Assembly: GCF_021155775.2 (NCBI RefSeq)
Contig: NC_060238.1
Span: 3,024,001-3,088,000 of the forward strand
DNA from: Neodiprion pinetum
Lineage: Eukaryota > Arthropoda > Insecta > Hymenoptera > Diprionidae
Length of the DNA stretch: 64,000 bases
Direction: 5' to 3'
Shown here: positions 35,156 through 46,699 of the stretch, piece after piece
Position numbering within the stretch: the stretch's first letter is position 1
Layout of the letters: each line of letters starts with the position of its first letter
Translations under genes and position numbers: made by a program
The notes under the pieces: generated by a model
What the model was told of the DNA's origin: nothing
Seen by the model: only the letters and a program-made list of their open reading frames with translations
Databases searched by the model: none

Positions 35156-37546
35156 CGTCTTTTTTTCCTTCTCTCCTTTTTCTTTAACCGTTTACTCTTT
35201 CTTCCCTCGATCGCTAAGGCTTTGTATTACGATCGAATATAATTGTTATTGTGTTTTATTATTTTTCCGTATACCGTCGTGTATAATAATATATCGTAAT
35301 GATAACAATAATATCTCTGAAACAAGATTAATTACTAGGATAAACAAGTTCAACGATGATTTAGGTATTTCGTATTCAAACCTTCAACGTTTTTGTTTAA
35401 TTAAAATTGAATAATGGAATTTCTGCTTAACCATTCTTTGGGCTAATTATTTACACTGATTATATGCTTATTAGTCGACTCCTTTTTGTGAAATATTTAT
35501 AGGCGTGCATAAAATAATAATTGCGTGCTGCAATTTGATCGTGGCAATCAAGTATCGATGTTTCATAAATTTACCTGCGAGTTTGCGAAAGGTTTTTTTT
35601 TTTTTTTTCACCCCAAAATCTTTTATTCACGTTCGTCTTTACGACAATATTTATATCCAATTCCTTTCGTTTACACGGTTCCCACTATATTTGACGTTTT
35701 ACGTACGGCAGAGTTAATTCTGGCACCTATGGAATTAAATCAATAACTTTCCCCTTTCGGGTTCAGTTATAACGGTGAAATGGTACGCCATACACAATAC
35801 ACCCTGCAGAAACGAGCCGCGATGCAGTTCACAATTCTGTTTGTGTGTGTGTGTGTGTGTGCAGTTTACGAATGCAGAATTACTGCAATTATAACGAATA
35901 TATAATTGAGTTTCGTCGATATCTTCAATACCTCAAATTCAAATTATTTACGCTGTAATAATCCGGCACCTACAGCTTTATCGTATTTCAAAACTGCACA
36001 CAATTTTATTAAATGTGGAAACTAATGGCGTCTTCCTCCCGCTGCTATGTTCAAACCTATACTATTCCTAATTCTTTTCCTCTTGTGGATATAAAGTGGA
36101 TACGCGAAGCGCCTGTCGAGAGGATACCGGACATGCGCACTGCGATATCCGCAAAGGCGTAACTCTGGACTATCAACCCTTAAAGTCGCTCGTTTCTTTA
36201 CTCAATAATTTTTCAATTGTAATACATCATTTTTAAATCCAGGATGGCGATATATCCAAATTCGGACTTCAGATTCGTGATCAGCGAACCCAAAAACCCC
36301 CCGAGTAACAATCAAGTTTCGGCCAGAATCATCGAATCTTGATAGTTATTTCGATTCCACATCCGCCATATTGGATCCGCCATCTTGGATTGAGAAATTA
36401 TCAAATTCGAACTTCAGATTCGTGATCGGCGAACCCAAAAACCCCCGATTGACGATTAAATTTCGGCCAAAATCATCAAATTTTTTTATTTCTATATTAC
36501 ATCTGCGATCTTGGATTTAGAGATTATCAAATTCCTACTTCAAGTTCGCGATTAGAGATCGTAAAAATCACCGAGTTACAAAATTTAAGCCAAAATAGTG
36601 AGTTGAAAAATTTATAACTCAAAACGTTGATATCGAGTATTTTTTTTTTTACCCCGCAATTAACGATGTGATGATTATTAATCTCGTAATTTTTTTACGA
36701 TATAAAAAAGTGAAACTGAGTGGTTGTAAAAATAATCGAAACTACTAATTCGGGATATCGTGTTTTTTTTTTTTTTTTTTCTTTCGCAGTTGGTAATCGG
36801 CAGCTGATTTTCATAAATATGAAAATTTCACGATACCATTGTTTTGACTTCGTTTTTGCATTTAATTAATTGATGCTTACGTAATTTCGACCTTGAATGA
36901 ATGCGAATAATAATGTCAACATAATTGTATCTACAAGTCATAATCTTTCCCTGCAGACAAAAATTCGAACCAATAGCGCCAATCGGAGTATCCGATAATG
37001 AATTAAGCTTCGAATCAATCGATTAAAAAAAAAAAACCCCGTTTACGATCCATCCGATAGTCAAGGAATTCGCCAGAACGTTGAAAAAAAATGGTTCTTT
37101 GAAATTTTTTCGTCATTCCTTTTTGTACAATTACAGATTGATAAATATCTCTGAATTTTCGCCGACTTTCCTGACAATTCTTCAAATTCCCCGAGACTAT
37201 CAAATTAAAAATAAGAATAATAATATACCCAGCGATCGATCATCTGCGGTAGATTGAACAGATATTGCAGGAATACGCGGTATATTGATGATACATTCAC
37301 GGTTGTCGTCTTGGCAACGAGTTTAAACAATGTCGTTCATTTCCTGCCGCATCAGGAAAGAAGGAAGAAAAGAGAATAGACGGTGTAAACTCGTTAGGGT
37401 AAAAAACGATAAAATTCCACATCAGCGCAGCGCCATTTGATTTTTTACTCCACGCACAATCAAATATCATAACTGCAGGTAAGTTTTTTAAAACAGACTT
37501 TCCTTCCGCTCTTCCATCGCATTGACAATTCTGCTACATGCGTGTA
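35156..37546. other. Divergent intergenic region with repeats
   Basis: Lies between the four-transmembrane gene and the EVG1 homologue. It holds a (GT)n run at 35841-35862, a diverged tandem repeat at about 36236-36600 and T-rich tracts. No coding exon is seen. Confidence 0.5.
36236..36600. repeat. Diverged tandem repeat, about three units of 126-145 bp
   Basis: The block ACTTCAGATTCGTGATC recurs at 36266 and 36411, with a decayed copy (ACTTCAAGTTCGCGATTAG) at about 36537. Each is followed by GCGAACCCAAAAACCCCC (the third decayed) and then TTTCGGCCAAAATCATC-like sequence. CATCTTGGATT-type blocks precede the later copies. It looks like old satellite-like or transposon-derived DNA; no frame is conserved between units. 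Confidence 0.75.
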
Positions 37547-38275
37547 TGGGGAATTCCATGCGAATCGAACAAACGTCTGACCCTCGCCATTTTTTATTTG
37601 ATTCACTCTTATTATCAGTGTCCTGTTTTTTTTCTTTTTTTTTTCTCTTTAGATTTCTTATTCAATTGGTTACTTATTTATCAATATTGAGAGTGATTTT
37701 GAAAAAGGCCTTTTTTTGAAATTCTCCAAAACTGTACCTTCTTTTCCGAACATTTCATGATGGCCGATTTTTTAGCACCTTTAATCTTTTGATCAACTAA
37801 AACATCGTCTGACCATCTAAAAATTCCCAAAAAATTGTCAAAAGTTCTATTTTTCACTTAGAACATTTCTAGACTGGTTCAATTTTTGTCAATTTTTTTT
37901 TTTTTTCCTCACATTCAACTAATTTTATCAACTTCATAATCGTAAGAAATAAAAGTTTTAGGAATTTCTTGGGAACTTTCAATGTTTTAATTGATTAAAA
38001 AGTTTAAAAGTGCGCAAAAAAACACTAAAAAAAATTCAGCGATCATGGGGCCAGTCTCAAAATGTTTAAAAATGAAAATGCAATTTTTCAAAATTTTTAA
38101 AAAGGTCCCTTTCAAGGTCAGTCTCAATATTTATACATAATCAACTAGTTAAATGAAACGTGTAAAAAATTCAGGACACTGTTTCAGATTTGGGACAATT
38201 TCAGAAAAAATGTTTTCAACTAAATCAAAAATTTGTTAGGATCAGGCGCTTATTCGGTTCGCATGGAATTCACCA
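37547..38275. mobile_element. Fold-back (palindromic) MITE, about 729 bp, beside the EVG1 homologue
   Basis: The left end TGGGGAATTCCATGCGAATC is the inverted complement, with few changes, of the right end (about GGTTCGCATGGAATTCACCA). Pairing resumes inward: TCAATATTGAGAGTGA at about 37680 pairs with TCAGTCTCAATATTTAT at about 38120, and the GATCAACTAAAAC region (about 37792) pairs with GTTTTAATTGATTAAAAAG (about 37984). There is no coding capacity. The termini resemble those of the 5444-6264 element (TGG-G-ATTCCA), so the two may belong to one superfamily. No target duplication is evident. The right end is 66 bp before the EVG1 start codon, so the element forms part of its promoter or leader. 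Confidence 0.78.
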
Positions 38276-38341
38276 CACGTACTTTATTTCACTGCAGATA
38301 CTTTTTACACACCGCGAGGCAAGTGTGAAACTGACATAACC

Positions 38342-39973
38342 ATGGAACCAAGGACTGAAAGGGTCGCGATTGGCGTCGGAGCGATCCACAATCCAGCAAG
38401 AGCGCAATACAGCGAAGAAACGCGAAATTTGATAAAGAGTATGAATTGCAGAAATAATACAATATGAATATTTATAGAGTCGATCGATAATAATAAGTTA
38501 GTTGTTTTCAACTCACTTCTTATATTTTTACTTTCCTGTACGTGATCTCACTCTGGTCGTTTGTTTGTTTCTTTGTTTCTTTTTTTTTTACGTGTTTCTT
38601 TCAATTTTTAATTTAAATTATTATTTAAATGAAAGAGACGCCCGTGTATGTATTGCGTATTGTTTTACTTTTTTTGCGTCAAGAATTTCTCCCGCATCCT
38701 CAATCGTTTTTTGCGAAAACTAAGACTGGAATCTATTTCGGAATTGTTAAATTTTGTCTCAGAATTTTGTTCAAGTCTTACCCTCGTCGTTTAAGTAATT
38801 TGTAAATTTCCATAGGCGTAAGTTACCAGGATTAATAATCATTTTCGCATTTTATTTCTTCCTTCTCTCTTCTTCGTTCGTTAATATCTTGGCCAAATTA
38901 CAGTTCTTATGGAAGAGTCTAGACTAACAATGATGCAGAGGAAATCTATACAAGACGCCGTCGACAGAGGTGAATCACTGCCACCGCCTTCGGCAACGAA
39001 AACCGCAAAAACAAAGAACGAAAAATTTGCCGAAGCACAGGTATTTTTACAAAACACTTTGTTATTGCTCTTTCACGATTATTTATTTCCTTTTTCTTCG
39101 TTTAAAAATCGGTGAAATTCTTTTTTAATACATTTAATACCTATAATATATAACCTGAATCGTTATCGTCATTAATTATTATACACAGGTAATGTTTCCA
39201 TGCGTATGGAAGAAACGATCTCAAGATATAATTACAAAAAGCGGTGCCTACGAAAGGGAACAATTTAGACGGACGGCACCATTGCGTAAGAATTTTTATC
39301 ATACTTTTACAATCTGAAATTTTTTCGCATAATATGTCTTCCGGTTCTCTGATGAGTAGTTCGTAATTTTTTCAAAGTTCATAGTTTTTGGTTGTTTGTT
39401 TGTATTTTTTTTTTTTATTTCTCTTCTTCTACAGTGATTTTCTCCTTCTCTTTTATCCTCAGTTAACAAAGAGAAACAAAAAAGACATCTCGCATGCATA
39501 ATGGCATATGGTAAAGACATGCCGCCGACTCCGCACGGTCCGAAACTTCTTCACAGAGGTCGAAAAATTATGCGTAAAATACCAGAAGACGTAGATCCGT
39601 TGAACGAAAGTGAGTTTTTCTTTCTTTATTCAACTATCGTTTCTTCCAAAAAAAAAAAAAAAAAAAAAACGCAAATTTTCTCTTGAGAAGAATTTTTATT
39701 TACTCTTTTTTTATTTATTTATTGACAAATTGTAATTTTATCGCAGTTGTAAAATCGATCGAGGAAAGAATCGAGTTCATACACGAAATGGAAAGTTTGG
39801 GCCAGGGTAAAAAATATCGCCCGATAATACAGCAGGAAATAGCACAGAAATTGAGGCTATTAGAAAAGATCGATAAGCAAAGGTCGGCCGACGTTAAAAA
39901 AATCGTACAACGATTCGAGCCTGACAAATCCTCACCAAAACCTCCCTTTCCCCTCGGAGAATTGGATTGCTAA
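38342..39973 (+). CDS. EVG1: UPF0193 protein EVG1 homologue (C22orf23-like), 234 aa, 5 exons
   Basis: Exons 38342-38438, 38904-39040, 39189-39285, 39463-39609 and 39747-39973 join in phase into 234 codons. Features shared with the UPF0193/EVG1 family, recalled from the human protein: YSEETRNLIK then LMEESRLTMMQR (residues about 23-45, human-type LLKVMMEESKLT), GAYEREQF in the middle, EKQKRHLACIMAYGKDM, and the C-terminal block ERIEFIHEMESLGQGKKYR followed by a predicted helix. The short first exon was placed by this match; ATG at 38342 has a good context (ACCATGG). The protein is soluble, basic and helical, without a signal or membrane segment. The vertebrate gene is poorly characterised; an association with cilia or testis is only a loose expectation. 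Its promoter side is occupied by a fold-back element. An AATAAA lies at 40211. Confidence 0.9.
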
Positions 39974-40210
39974 TAATCGCCTCCATAATTCAGGAAAAAA
40001 ACCAGACGGGGAGGTGAAAATTAAGTATAAAGTAATCAACGAGTAGTTAAATTTTTTTTTTTCTTTTTTCAATATAAAAAATGATAATGAAGAAATAATG
40101 ATTTCAAGTATCGATTATTGTCCATATTACTGTGTACCCAGAATTGTTCAGAATTTCAATTGTTCAACAATATTTAGCTGGACCGATTTTTGGGCAAGTT
40201 TAGATGAATG

Positions 40211-40216
40211 AATAAA
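40211..40216 (+). terminator. Candidate polyadenylation signal of the EVG1 homologue
   Basis: AATAAA about 240 nt after the stop codon, first in a run of AATAAATAAA. Confidence 0.45.
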
Positions 40217-41396
40217 ATAAATAAACATACATAATAACCGTAAAAAATTATCGACGATTTTAAAAATTCAGCCGTAACGGTTGTTCATTTTTTTTCTTCT
40301 CCAACAATTTCATTTCTAAACTTTACTCACTTGCGCGGTAAAAATTCATCAAAAAAACATTCATAGATCCGGAATTTGTATGTTAGACGGATATATTCTA
40401 ATAGGTGATAATCTATATTTGGGTACTGTGAGCAACAGACGGTCCTAAATTCCGAATTCCCTAGCTGAGCGTCAATTTCCTAGAAGTTGTGCCGTTCGTT
40501 CTGCACGTAGACCGGTTTACATTTACCGGTAAATAGAAAGTTATTGTAAAATCAATCCAAGGTCAATTTATACTTTTAATTAATTCAATTAATTTTTATA
40601 CATATTCGTAAACGCCTACAGTTATATATACTTGTTGGCAAAAAATATATCCCATTCTGCCTAAAATCATGCAGCAACTAATTACCGGTATAATTTTTCC
40701 CGGTAAAGGGCTACGACAAGGAATCATCATACGGAATCTATTATATAATTACCACATATTTAGTCGAATCGGGAATATTTGTATTGCCGAAAATTAATAT
40801 TGGTAATAGCTTAACAATAATCATTATTATTTACGAATATATATATAGATAGTTTTATTACCTACAAAATGGAAAAAAAAACAGCTTCGTAACTTGCATA
40901 GTTTCCGAGATATCCAGATTAGAGTGTTTGCATAGCCCTCATCTCGTGTTAATCAAATGGAAAAAATTCAAATCGGATGCGTCACCTTTTAGAATTAAGC
41001 CACCGTGCTCCAATTTCACGAGGTTTCGTTTGCGACTCAAAACTAACTTTTTCGAAGGTACGTAAGAAAAAAAAAGTTAAAAAAAACACCCTAATACATA
41101 TATATATATATATATATAAATTGACGATATTGATGAACGATATTTTGTTTATCTGTTACCGTGTTTTTCTTTCACCGACAATTTTTGAATAAATGTTTAT
41201 ATGATGCCGAAAGCCGGAACTGTAATGGATGAACAAATCTGCATTGTACAATAATAACACTATCACGACCATCGCTATCTTTGTACGAGGACATAAACGT
41301 CGTCTGTAGAAATGTAGAAAACTTAAAAATAACCGGAGTTTGGACAGGAAGAGAAAAAGAGATAGATAGATAGATAGATCGATTGATAGATAATAC

Positions 41397-41496
<100 letters not shown>

Positions 41497-41926
41497 TAAT
41501 CCCTCCTTCTCAACTTGAGCCTCAGGCTACCGATAGTAGGTATTTATTAGCCAGTCTCGTTACTGGTTGTCTGACTTGAAGTGTGTGTATGCGTCTTGCA
41601 TTCGCACACATTGCTGGAAAAGATTATATTCCGGGAAGATTGTTTATCTAATCTTTGCTACGCTGCTGTAGCGTTCTTTTACGCAACTACACCGCGCCGT
41701 CTCAGTCGGTTCATACCATTCTTGGTATTCACTTTGTTCGTTGTGTTTTCCTACGGATAGCGGACGGTAGAAGTGACCAACACTCCTCGCATGTTGTGAG
41801 TGCAATTGTGCGTAGGTAGTTTACACCATAGGCGAGTATTATTACAATGTGAAAGCGACGGAGTAATTGGAAACAAATAATTTTAAAGTGCAGTTATAAC
41901 AACACCGATGTGATCGCATAGTGATC

Positions 41927-44900
41927 ATGAAACCTTCGAACAGAAACGCGAAGCTCAAAGAAATTCTCGGCCTTATTCAACGGCCGGATTACAACGCGGC
42001 GTCAGAATCGACCTTCGACGATCTCCTTTCACACATCGAGAAGAGCATTTCAAACAGATGTAAGATTTTTCAAACTTTGCGTATCTTTATTTTGAAATCG
42101 AGATCAAAGCATTTTTTTTTTACCACGTTGCGCAGGTTGCAGAAGCTGCGACATCGACAAGTCGATCCTGCAAAAATGGGTTCTAAACGCACTGGCAGCA
42201 TGGACTTCGGCCGAGAAGAAACCAAGTCAGTCAGTGATAGTGTTCACCGTGAAATTGGTTGGACTTCTCAGTCGCGACGAGTTCGATTTTCTATTCTGGT
42301 ACCGCGAGGATGCGTTCAAAAAAATGTGCGCAGCTTTCGCGTTCAAGAAAGACGACATTCAGACGTCCGTTAAGGTTGCCTACGTTGGAATGTTCCTCCA
42401 ATTCGTTAATCACAAGAGCGGACGACGTTGGATCATCGAGTCTGGTGAGCGTGAACCGAGGTTTGACGATCAACTAGTAACATTAATCGAGAACCAAAGT
42501 CTCATCTTGGAGGCAATATCAAACACGATGTGAATATGATTCGTTTCACAGGTGCATGGAAAGAAGTGGTCAAACTCACCGAATCGAGTAAACAGCCGCA
42601 GGTCGTGACCAGAGAGAGTAAAAAATTCGTCTGCAAATTACTCCTCGCCGAATCGTCGAACACGACATTTTGCGAACAAGTGATTTCGGTGATCGCCCAG
42701 CCTCTGATCAACCGCAATATCGCCACTCCGGTTCATCCTGAGCTCGAAGATCTCAACAATCCGGCACAAAATGCCGAGTTTTTCACCGCGTTGGAACTGA
42801 TAACTGAGGTAATGGAGAAAACGGTGTTCGCCACGATGGACAACACCATACCGCGTCTTGTGGCGACGATGACGAGTCTAGATTTGCAGCTTCAAATCTT
42901 GTTCGAAACATGCACAAGCCAAAGTTTCTACCGTCACATTATGAACCTGATGTATCTGATTGTGTTCACAAGACTAAAGGACGGAATGACGGTACCCGAC
43001 GGAGTGGTCGAGAAAGAAGTTTGGAGGGTATTCAAGGATAGCTTAAGGTACATCGAATCGGTGCTGATAGTCAAGAGACACATCCAGGACATCGTCATAG
43101 GCGAAAAAATATTCTTGACTTACTTGAAAAGGATGAACAAGTTATGCGAAATCAATGAACCCGACGATAAAAAAATCGAGCATCACGCCATTCTGATGAT
43201 GGTAAGAAGAAGTCAGATCGGGATCGGAGGATTCAAATCTGTTCACTTATAACGAGAATCATGTTTGCGGTATTTCATCTCAGTCTTGTTTCTCACTTGC
43301 AGCTAATGCCGATGTCATCATGCGTAGCGAGAGGCGAGGTTGATGTGGATATAATCGAAACGTTGGCATACAAACTTATGTCAATGACTGACCCCGCTAC
43401 CCAGAGATTGAGCTACATGGTTCGAAGTACCGTTCTCAACGACGATGACCTACCGGCGGAAGATATCGCCAAAACTTCGGCCCGGCTGTCAATCGATGTC
43501 CTGGACATCGTTGACAGAGTAAGCTTTGATCGAACCCATTAACTTGGTAATAATGAACAGTGTTGTGACTTTACAATATCCTCGACATTCTTCTCGTTCA
43601 CAGGACAGCATGGTGGTCATATTTCAAGTGATGTCGCACACGTTGAACAACTACGTTAACTTGCGGAGCAGTAAAATGTGTCCGAACGGAGTGAGTTGCA
43701 CCGGTTTCGCAGATCTCAAACAAGACGACATAAAGAATGTAAGAATTGATAGACGAAAGTGGCGAGTCCGCGGGGATCCGATTATCAAATTCCCAGACCT
43801 CTTGTCTACACTGATGGACGGTATCGCGACGATTCTGACCAAGTATCAACTCAAGTGGCAAGACTGTTTGGAAACCATAAGCATTCTCACCCTGGCAGAA
43901 GACATCATCAATCATCCAAAAATCACTCCGAAGGTCAGTTTGTACCTGATTTTTGAATCTTTTAGATACAAACGATCTGCCAATGATACGTTCGTTCGAA
44001 GGGCTTAGCATTGATCAATCACACAGTGTCAACTCATTGAACCTATCTTGAAACCTTCCACTTTCAAATACCTACAATTTCAATAAAAATTCTTGAAAAA
44101 CAGATAATAACTATTAGCAAATTCACGAGATTTCAATGAATGTGTGAATATTTACGGATATAATACTTGGTATTAAAATTTCAAGAATTTTAATACTTAG
44201 GAATTTTCAAAAGAGTTTTCGTACTTAATCTTAGAGCATACAATAATAGTTGTCAACGATGTCTTCGGCTTGTCAGAGATTATTTTACGCAACTTCCAAA
44301 GCATGAGTGTTAGGTATTTGAAAAAAAAAAACATCGTATGTGGCATTTCAAATGAATTTGTGCGATATAAATTATTTTCGTCAAGATTCAAATATCTCAT
44401 CGCACGAGTAAAGACAAGAAAGTTGGATAGCACCAAATTGATCAATTGGTCTCTATTTACTTTGGAATAAATTTCAAGTATTCATGTTCACTTGTCCTAA
44501 TATCATTCAAGGTATGTGTCCAAGCACTGACACTGTGCAAATTGGCAGTGGAAAATTTTATGGCACCAAAATTGGCATTGTTGGTACAATCCGACAGTCG
44601 CGAGGATGAAATGGGATGCATTTTGTACAAAAAAATGCACGATCCTAACTGGAAGGTCAGGACTAGTACTTTGGACGTGATTAGAACGATTGCGACGATA
44701 TCGGAACACAGTAAGACCCCAGAACACGAATTAAATAATGAAAAAATATTTGAAGCAAGTTCAGTACTGTGAATTTAATCCCTACGTTATAAAATCATTC
44801 TTGCAGAATATCCAGCCTACCAAGATTTGCTCATTGTGAATGGATTCCCAGAGCTAACAATCGACATGGCCATAAACGACGACAATCGTTACGTTCGATC

Positions 44901-46205
44901 AGGGGCGCTCATATGCATAATAATTTTTGTCAAAATAAACAGAATATGGAACGAAAAATTTGTCAATCTTGATTTGCCAGTAAGTCGATCACTTTTGACG
45001 TTGTTTTGTTGAACGGTGTAAAAAATTCACTTGTGATGTCTCACGCGTGACGAATCACCACGATTTCTTTCTTTCAGAAATTAGCCATTGATCTAATGAC
45101 CAACGAAAGCGAAGCGATAGTGCGGAGAGAAGCGGTTATGCTTGTCAAAGAGTTGTACGTTCAAAGGAAATGGCCGTGAGTTTCAAATGTTCCCCTTTAA
45201 CGATGTAAATGAAAGTGATGAACAAAACGTTTCGACAAGCATTCGAATCATTCCGTGACTAACGCTTTGGGTTCATGACTTTTGCAGAAGATCAACGGTG
45301 AACGAAATGACGCAAGCAATGTGTGTTGTGGCCATTTCGGATCTTGATTGGGAAGTCAAAGTGAACGCGATTCTATTCTGGAAAGAAGTTATAAAATCGC
45401 ATTTCTGCGACCAGGGTATGCTAGACGGAACGTTTCCGACCCACACATTTTCCAAGGAACATAGAAAAATAGTTTCCCTCGACGAACAGGAAATAAGAAA
45501 ACGGATTCTGAAGGCCCTCGACGAATTAGCGAATCGCAGTTGCCTCGGTGTAAGTTTTCAATTTCATTTTAAAAGTGTTTTAGACACGTGCCTTTATCAC
45601 AGTTGATTATACTGAAAATTCGTTGACAAACTTTTGCACTGCAGGTACTCCTTGTCACTTTAGAAGACGAAAGTGATTTCCAAGTCCGCAAAGCATCCGG
45701 AGACATAGTGAAGAGACTTAAGCAATCTTTCGTAACTTACAAGATAAGCCCGTCTTGCAGCATGGAAACCGCTTATCGCAATCAAGACCGTATTACGACA
45801 TCCGGCAACTCATCACCGGACAACAACAGTCTAAGTCGTTGGAGTGCGGATCTGCAGAGTGAAACTGGAGAATCCGAAGATAATCAGGAGTTGCAAGCGA
45901 ACCTTATAAACTCGTTTACAGACGCTAAGGAAGTGAAGTTTTTTTCACCAGTTAACGAAGGCATGCATCAGATGAGCATAAACGCCAACGGAAAATTGAC
46001 CAATGAGGAGAAGTTAGAACGCGCGTCTAAAGTCGGACGAAATGAATTCATACAATCCGTTGTAACGTGTGACGTCGACAGTTTCATAAACGAAAAAAGT
46101 AACTCGCTAGAGAAGATGTGCACGAGCAATTTCGAATCTGTCGTTAGAGACATTATCATTGCTCACAATGAAGGAAATAACACGACTGATATGAATTGTC
46201 ATTGA
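41927..46205 (+). CDS. BRAT1: BRAT1 homologue, tandem copy 1 (976 aa, 10 exons, altered C-terminus)
   Basis: Exons 41927-42059, 42136-42444, 42552-43201, 43303-43518, 43604-43933, 44512-44710, 44807-44979, 45078-45175, 45288-45549 and 45645-46205 join in phase into 976 codons. The protein is all-helical and HEAT/ARM-like. The recognisable BRAT1 region is HDPNWKVRTSTLDVI, then QDLLIVNGFPELTIDMA and NRYVRSGALICI (exons 6-7), matching vertebrate CWEVRDSALEFL and ESYVRASAV. An acidic Ser-rich linker in the last exon leads to the C-terminus RDIIIAHNE...DMNCH. BRAT1 is known to bind INTS9/INTS11 of the Integrator complex and was first described with BRCA1 and ATM. Vertebrate BRAT1 ends in Asp-Cys-Tyr; here the cysteine is kept but the last residue is His and the preceding Asp is Asn. 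The ATG at 41927 aligns with the start of copy 2. Confidence 0.88.
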
Positions 46206-46418
46206 CCGATTTATCCAATAAGGGTCGATCAAGTTTGAAATTGAAATACAAGTAAATAAGCTTGGTTTCTGTACTTTATAGTATACCTACTACAATTTTA
46301 CAGACATCGCATTCTGTTTGACTGACCATGACCTGATATCTGTACAGTTATCAAAACCAAATCATAAACGGAAGCATAATATCGAATACAATTTCTCTTT
46401 TGCACTCGATTATTATAA
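46206..46418 (+). other. Probable 3' UTR of BRAT1 copy 1
   Basis: Short AT-rich stretch after the stop codon. No perfect AATAAA was seen before the fold-back element at 46419; AAATAAG at about 46255 is a weak candidate. Confidence 0.4.
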
Positions 46419-46699
46419 ACAGAGTGAATTTTTAACGACTGCATCGTCCTTCGTTTACTAAAATTGAATACGCACATGCCGCGATCCGAGATCAACTGTC
46501 TGCCAGGGCAACCAACCGTCACAAATGTAACCTCAAAAATGTTTTCGGAGGTAGTTATGCTCATTTCATAACTGGCAAAATTTTTGAGGTTAGGGACAGT
46601 TGGTCGACCTGGCAAACAATTGCTCTCGGATCGTGGCGCGTGCGCATTCAATTTTAGCAAACGTCCGATCTGCATACAGTCGTTAGGAATTTACTCTGT
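46419..46699. mobile_element. Fold-back MITE, about 281 bp, downstream of BRAT1 copy 1
   Basis: The left end ACAGAGTGAATTTTTAACGA mirrors the right end TCGTTAGGAATTTACTCTGT. Further inward ACTAAAATTGAATACGCACA mirrors GTGCGCATTCAATTTTAGCA, then CGATCCGAGATCAA mirrors TTGCTCTCGGATCG, and AACCTCAAAAATGTTTT mirrors AAAATTTTTGAGGTT. The arms are about 115 bp around a short spacer. It begins 214 bp after the copy 1 stop codon and may be transcribed in its 3' UTR, where it would form a long RNA hairpin. Confidence 0.82.

Noticed and set aside
38305..38511. 68-codon minus-strand hydrophobic frame, first considered as an exon of the four-transmembrane gene
   Set aside because: It lacks an acceptor, the true first exon was found at 35075-35155, and the plus strand here codes EVG1 exon 1.
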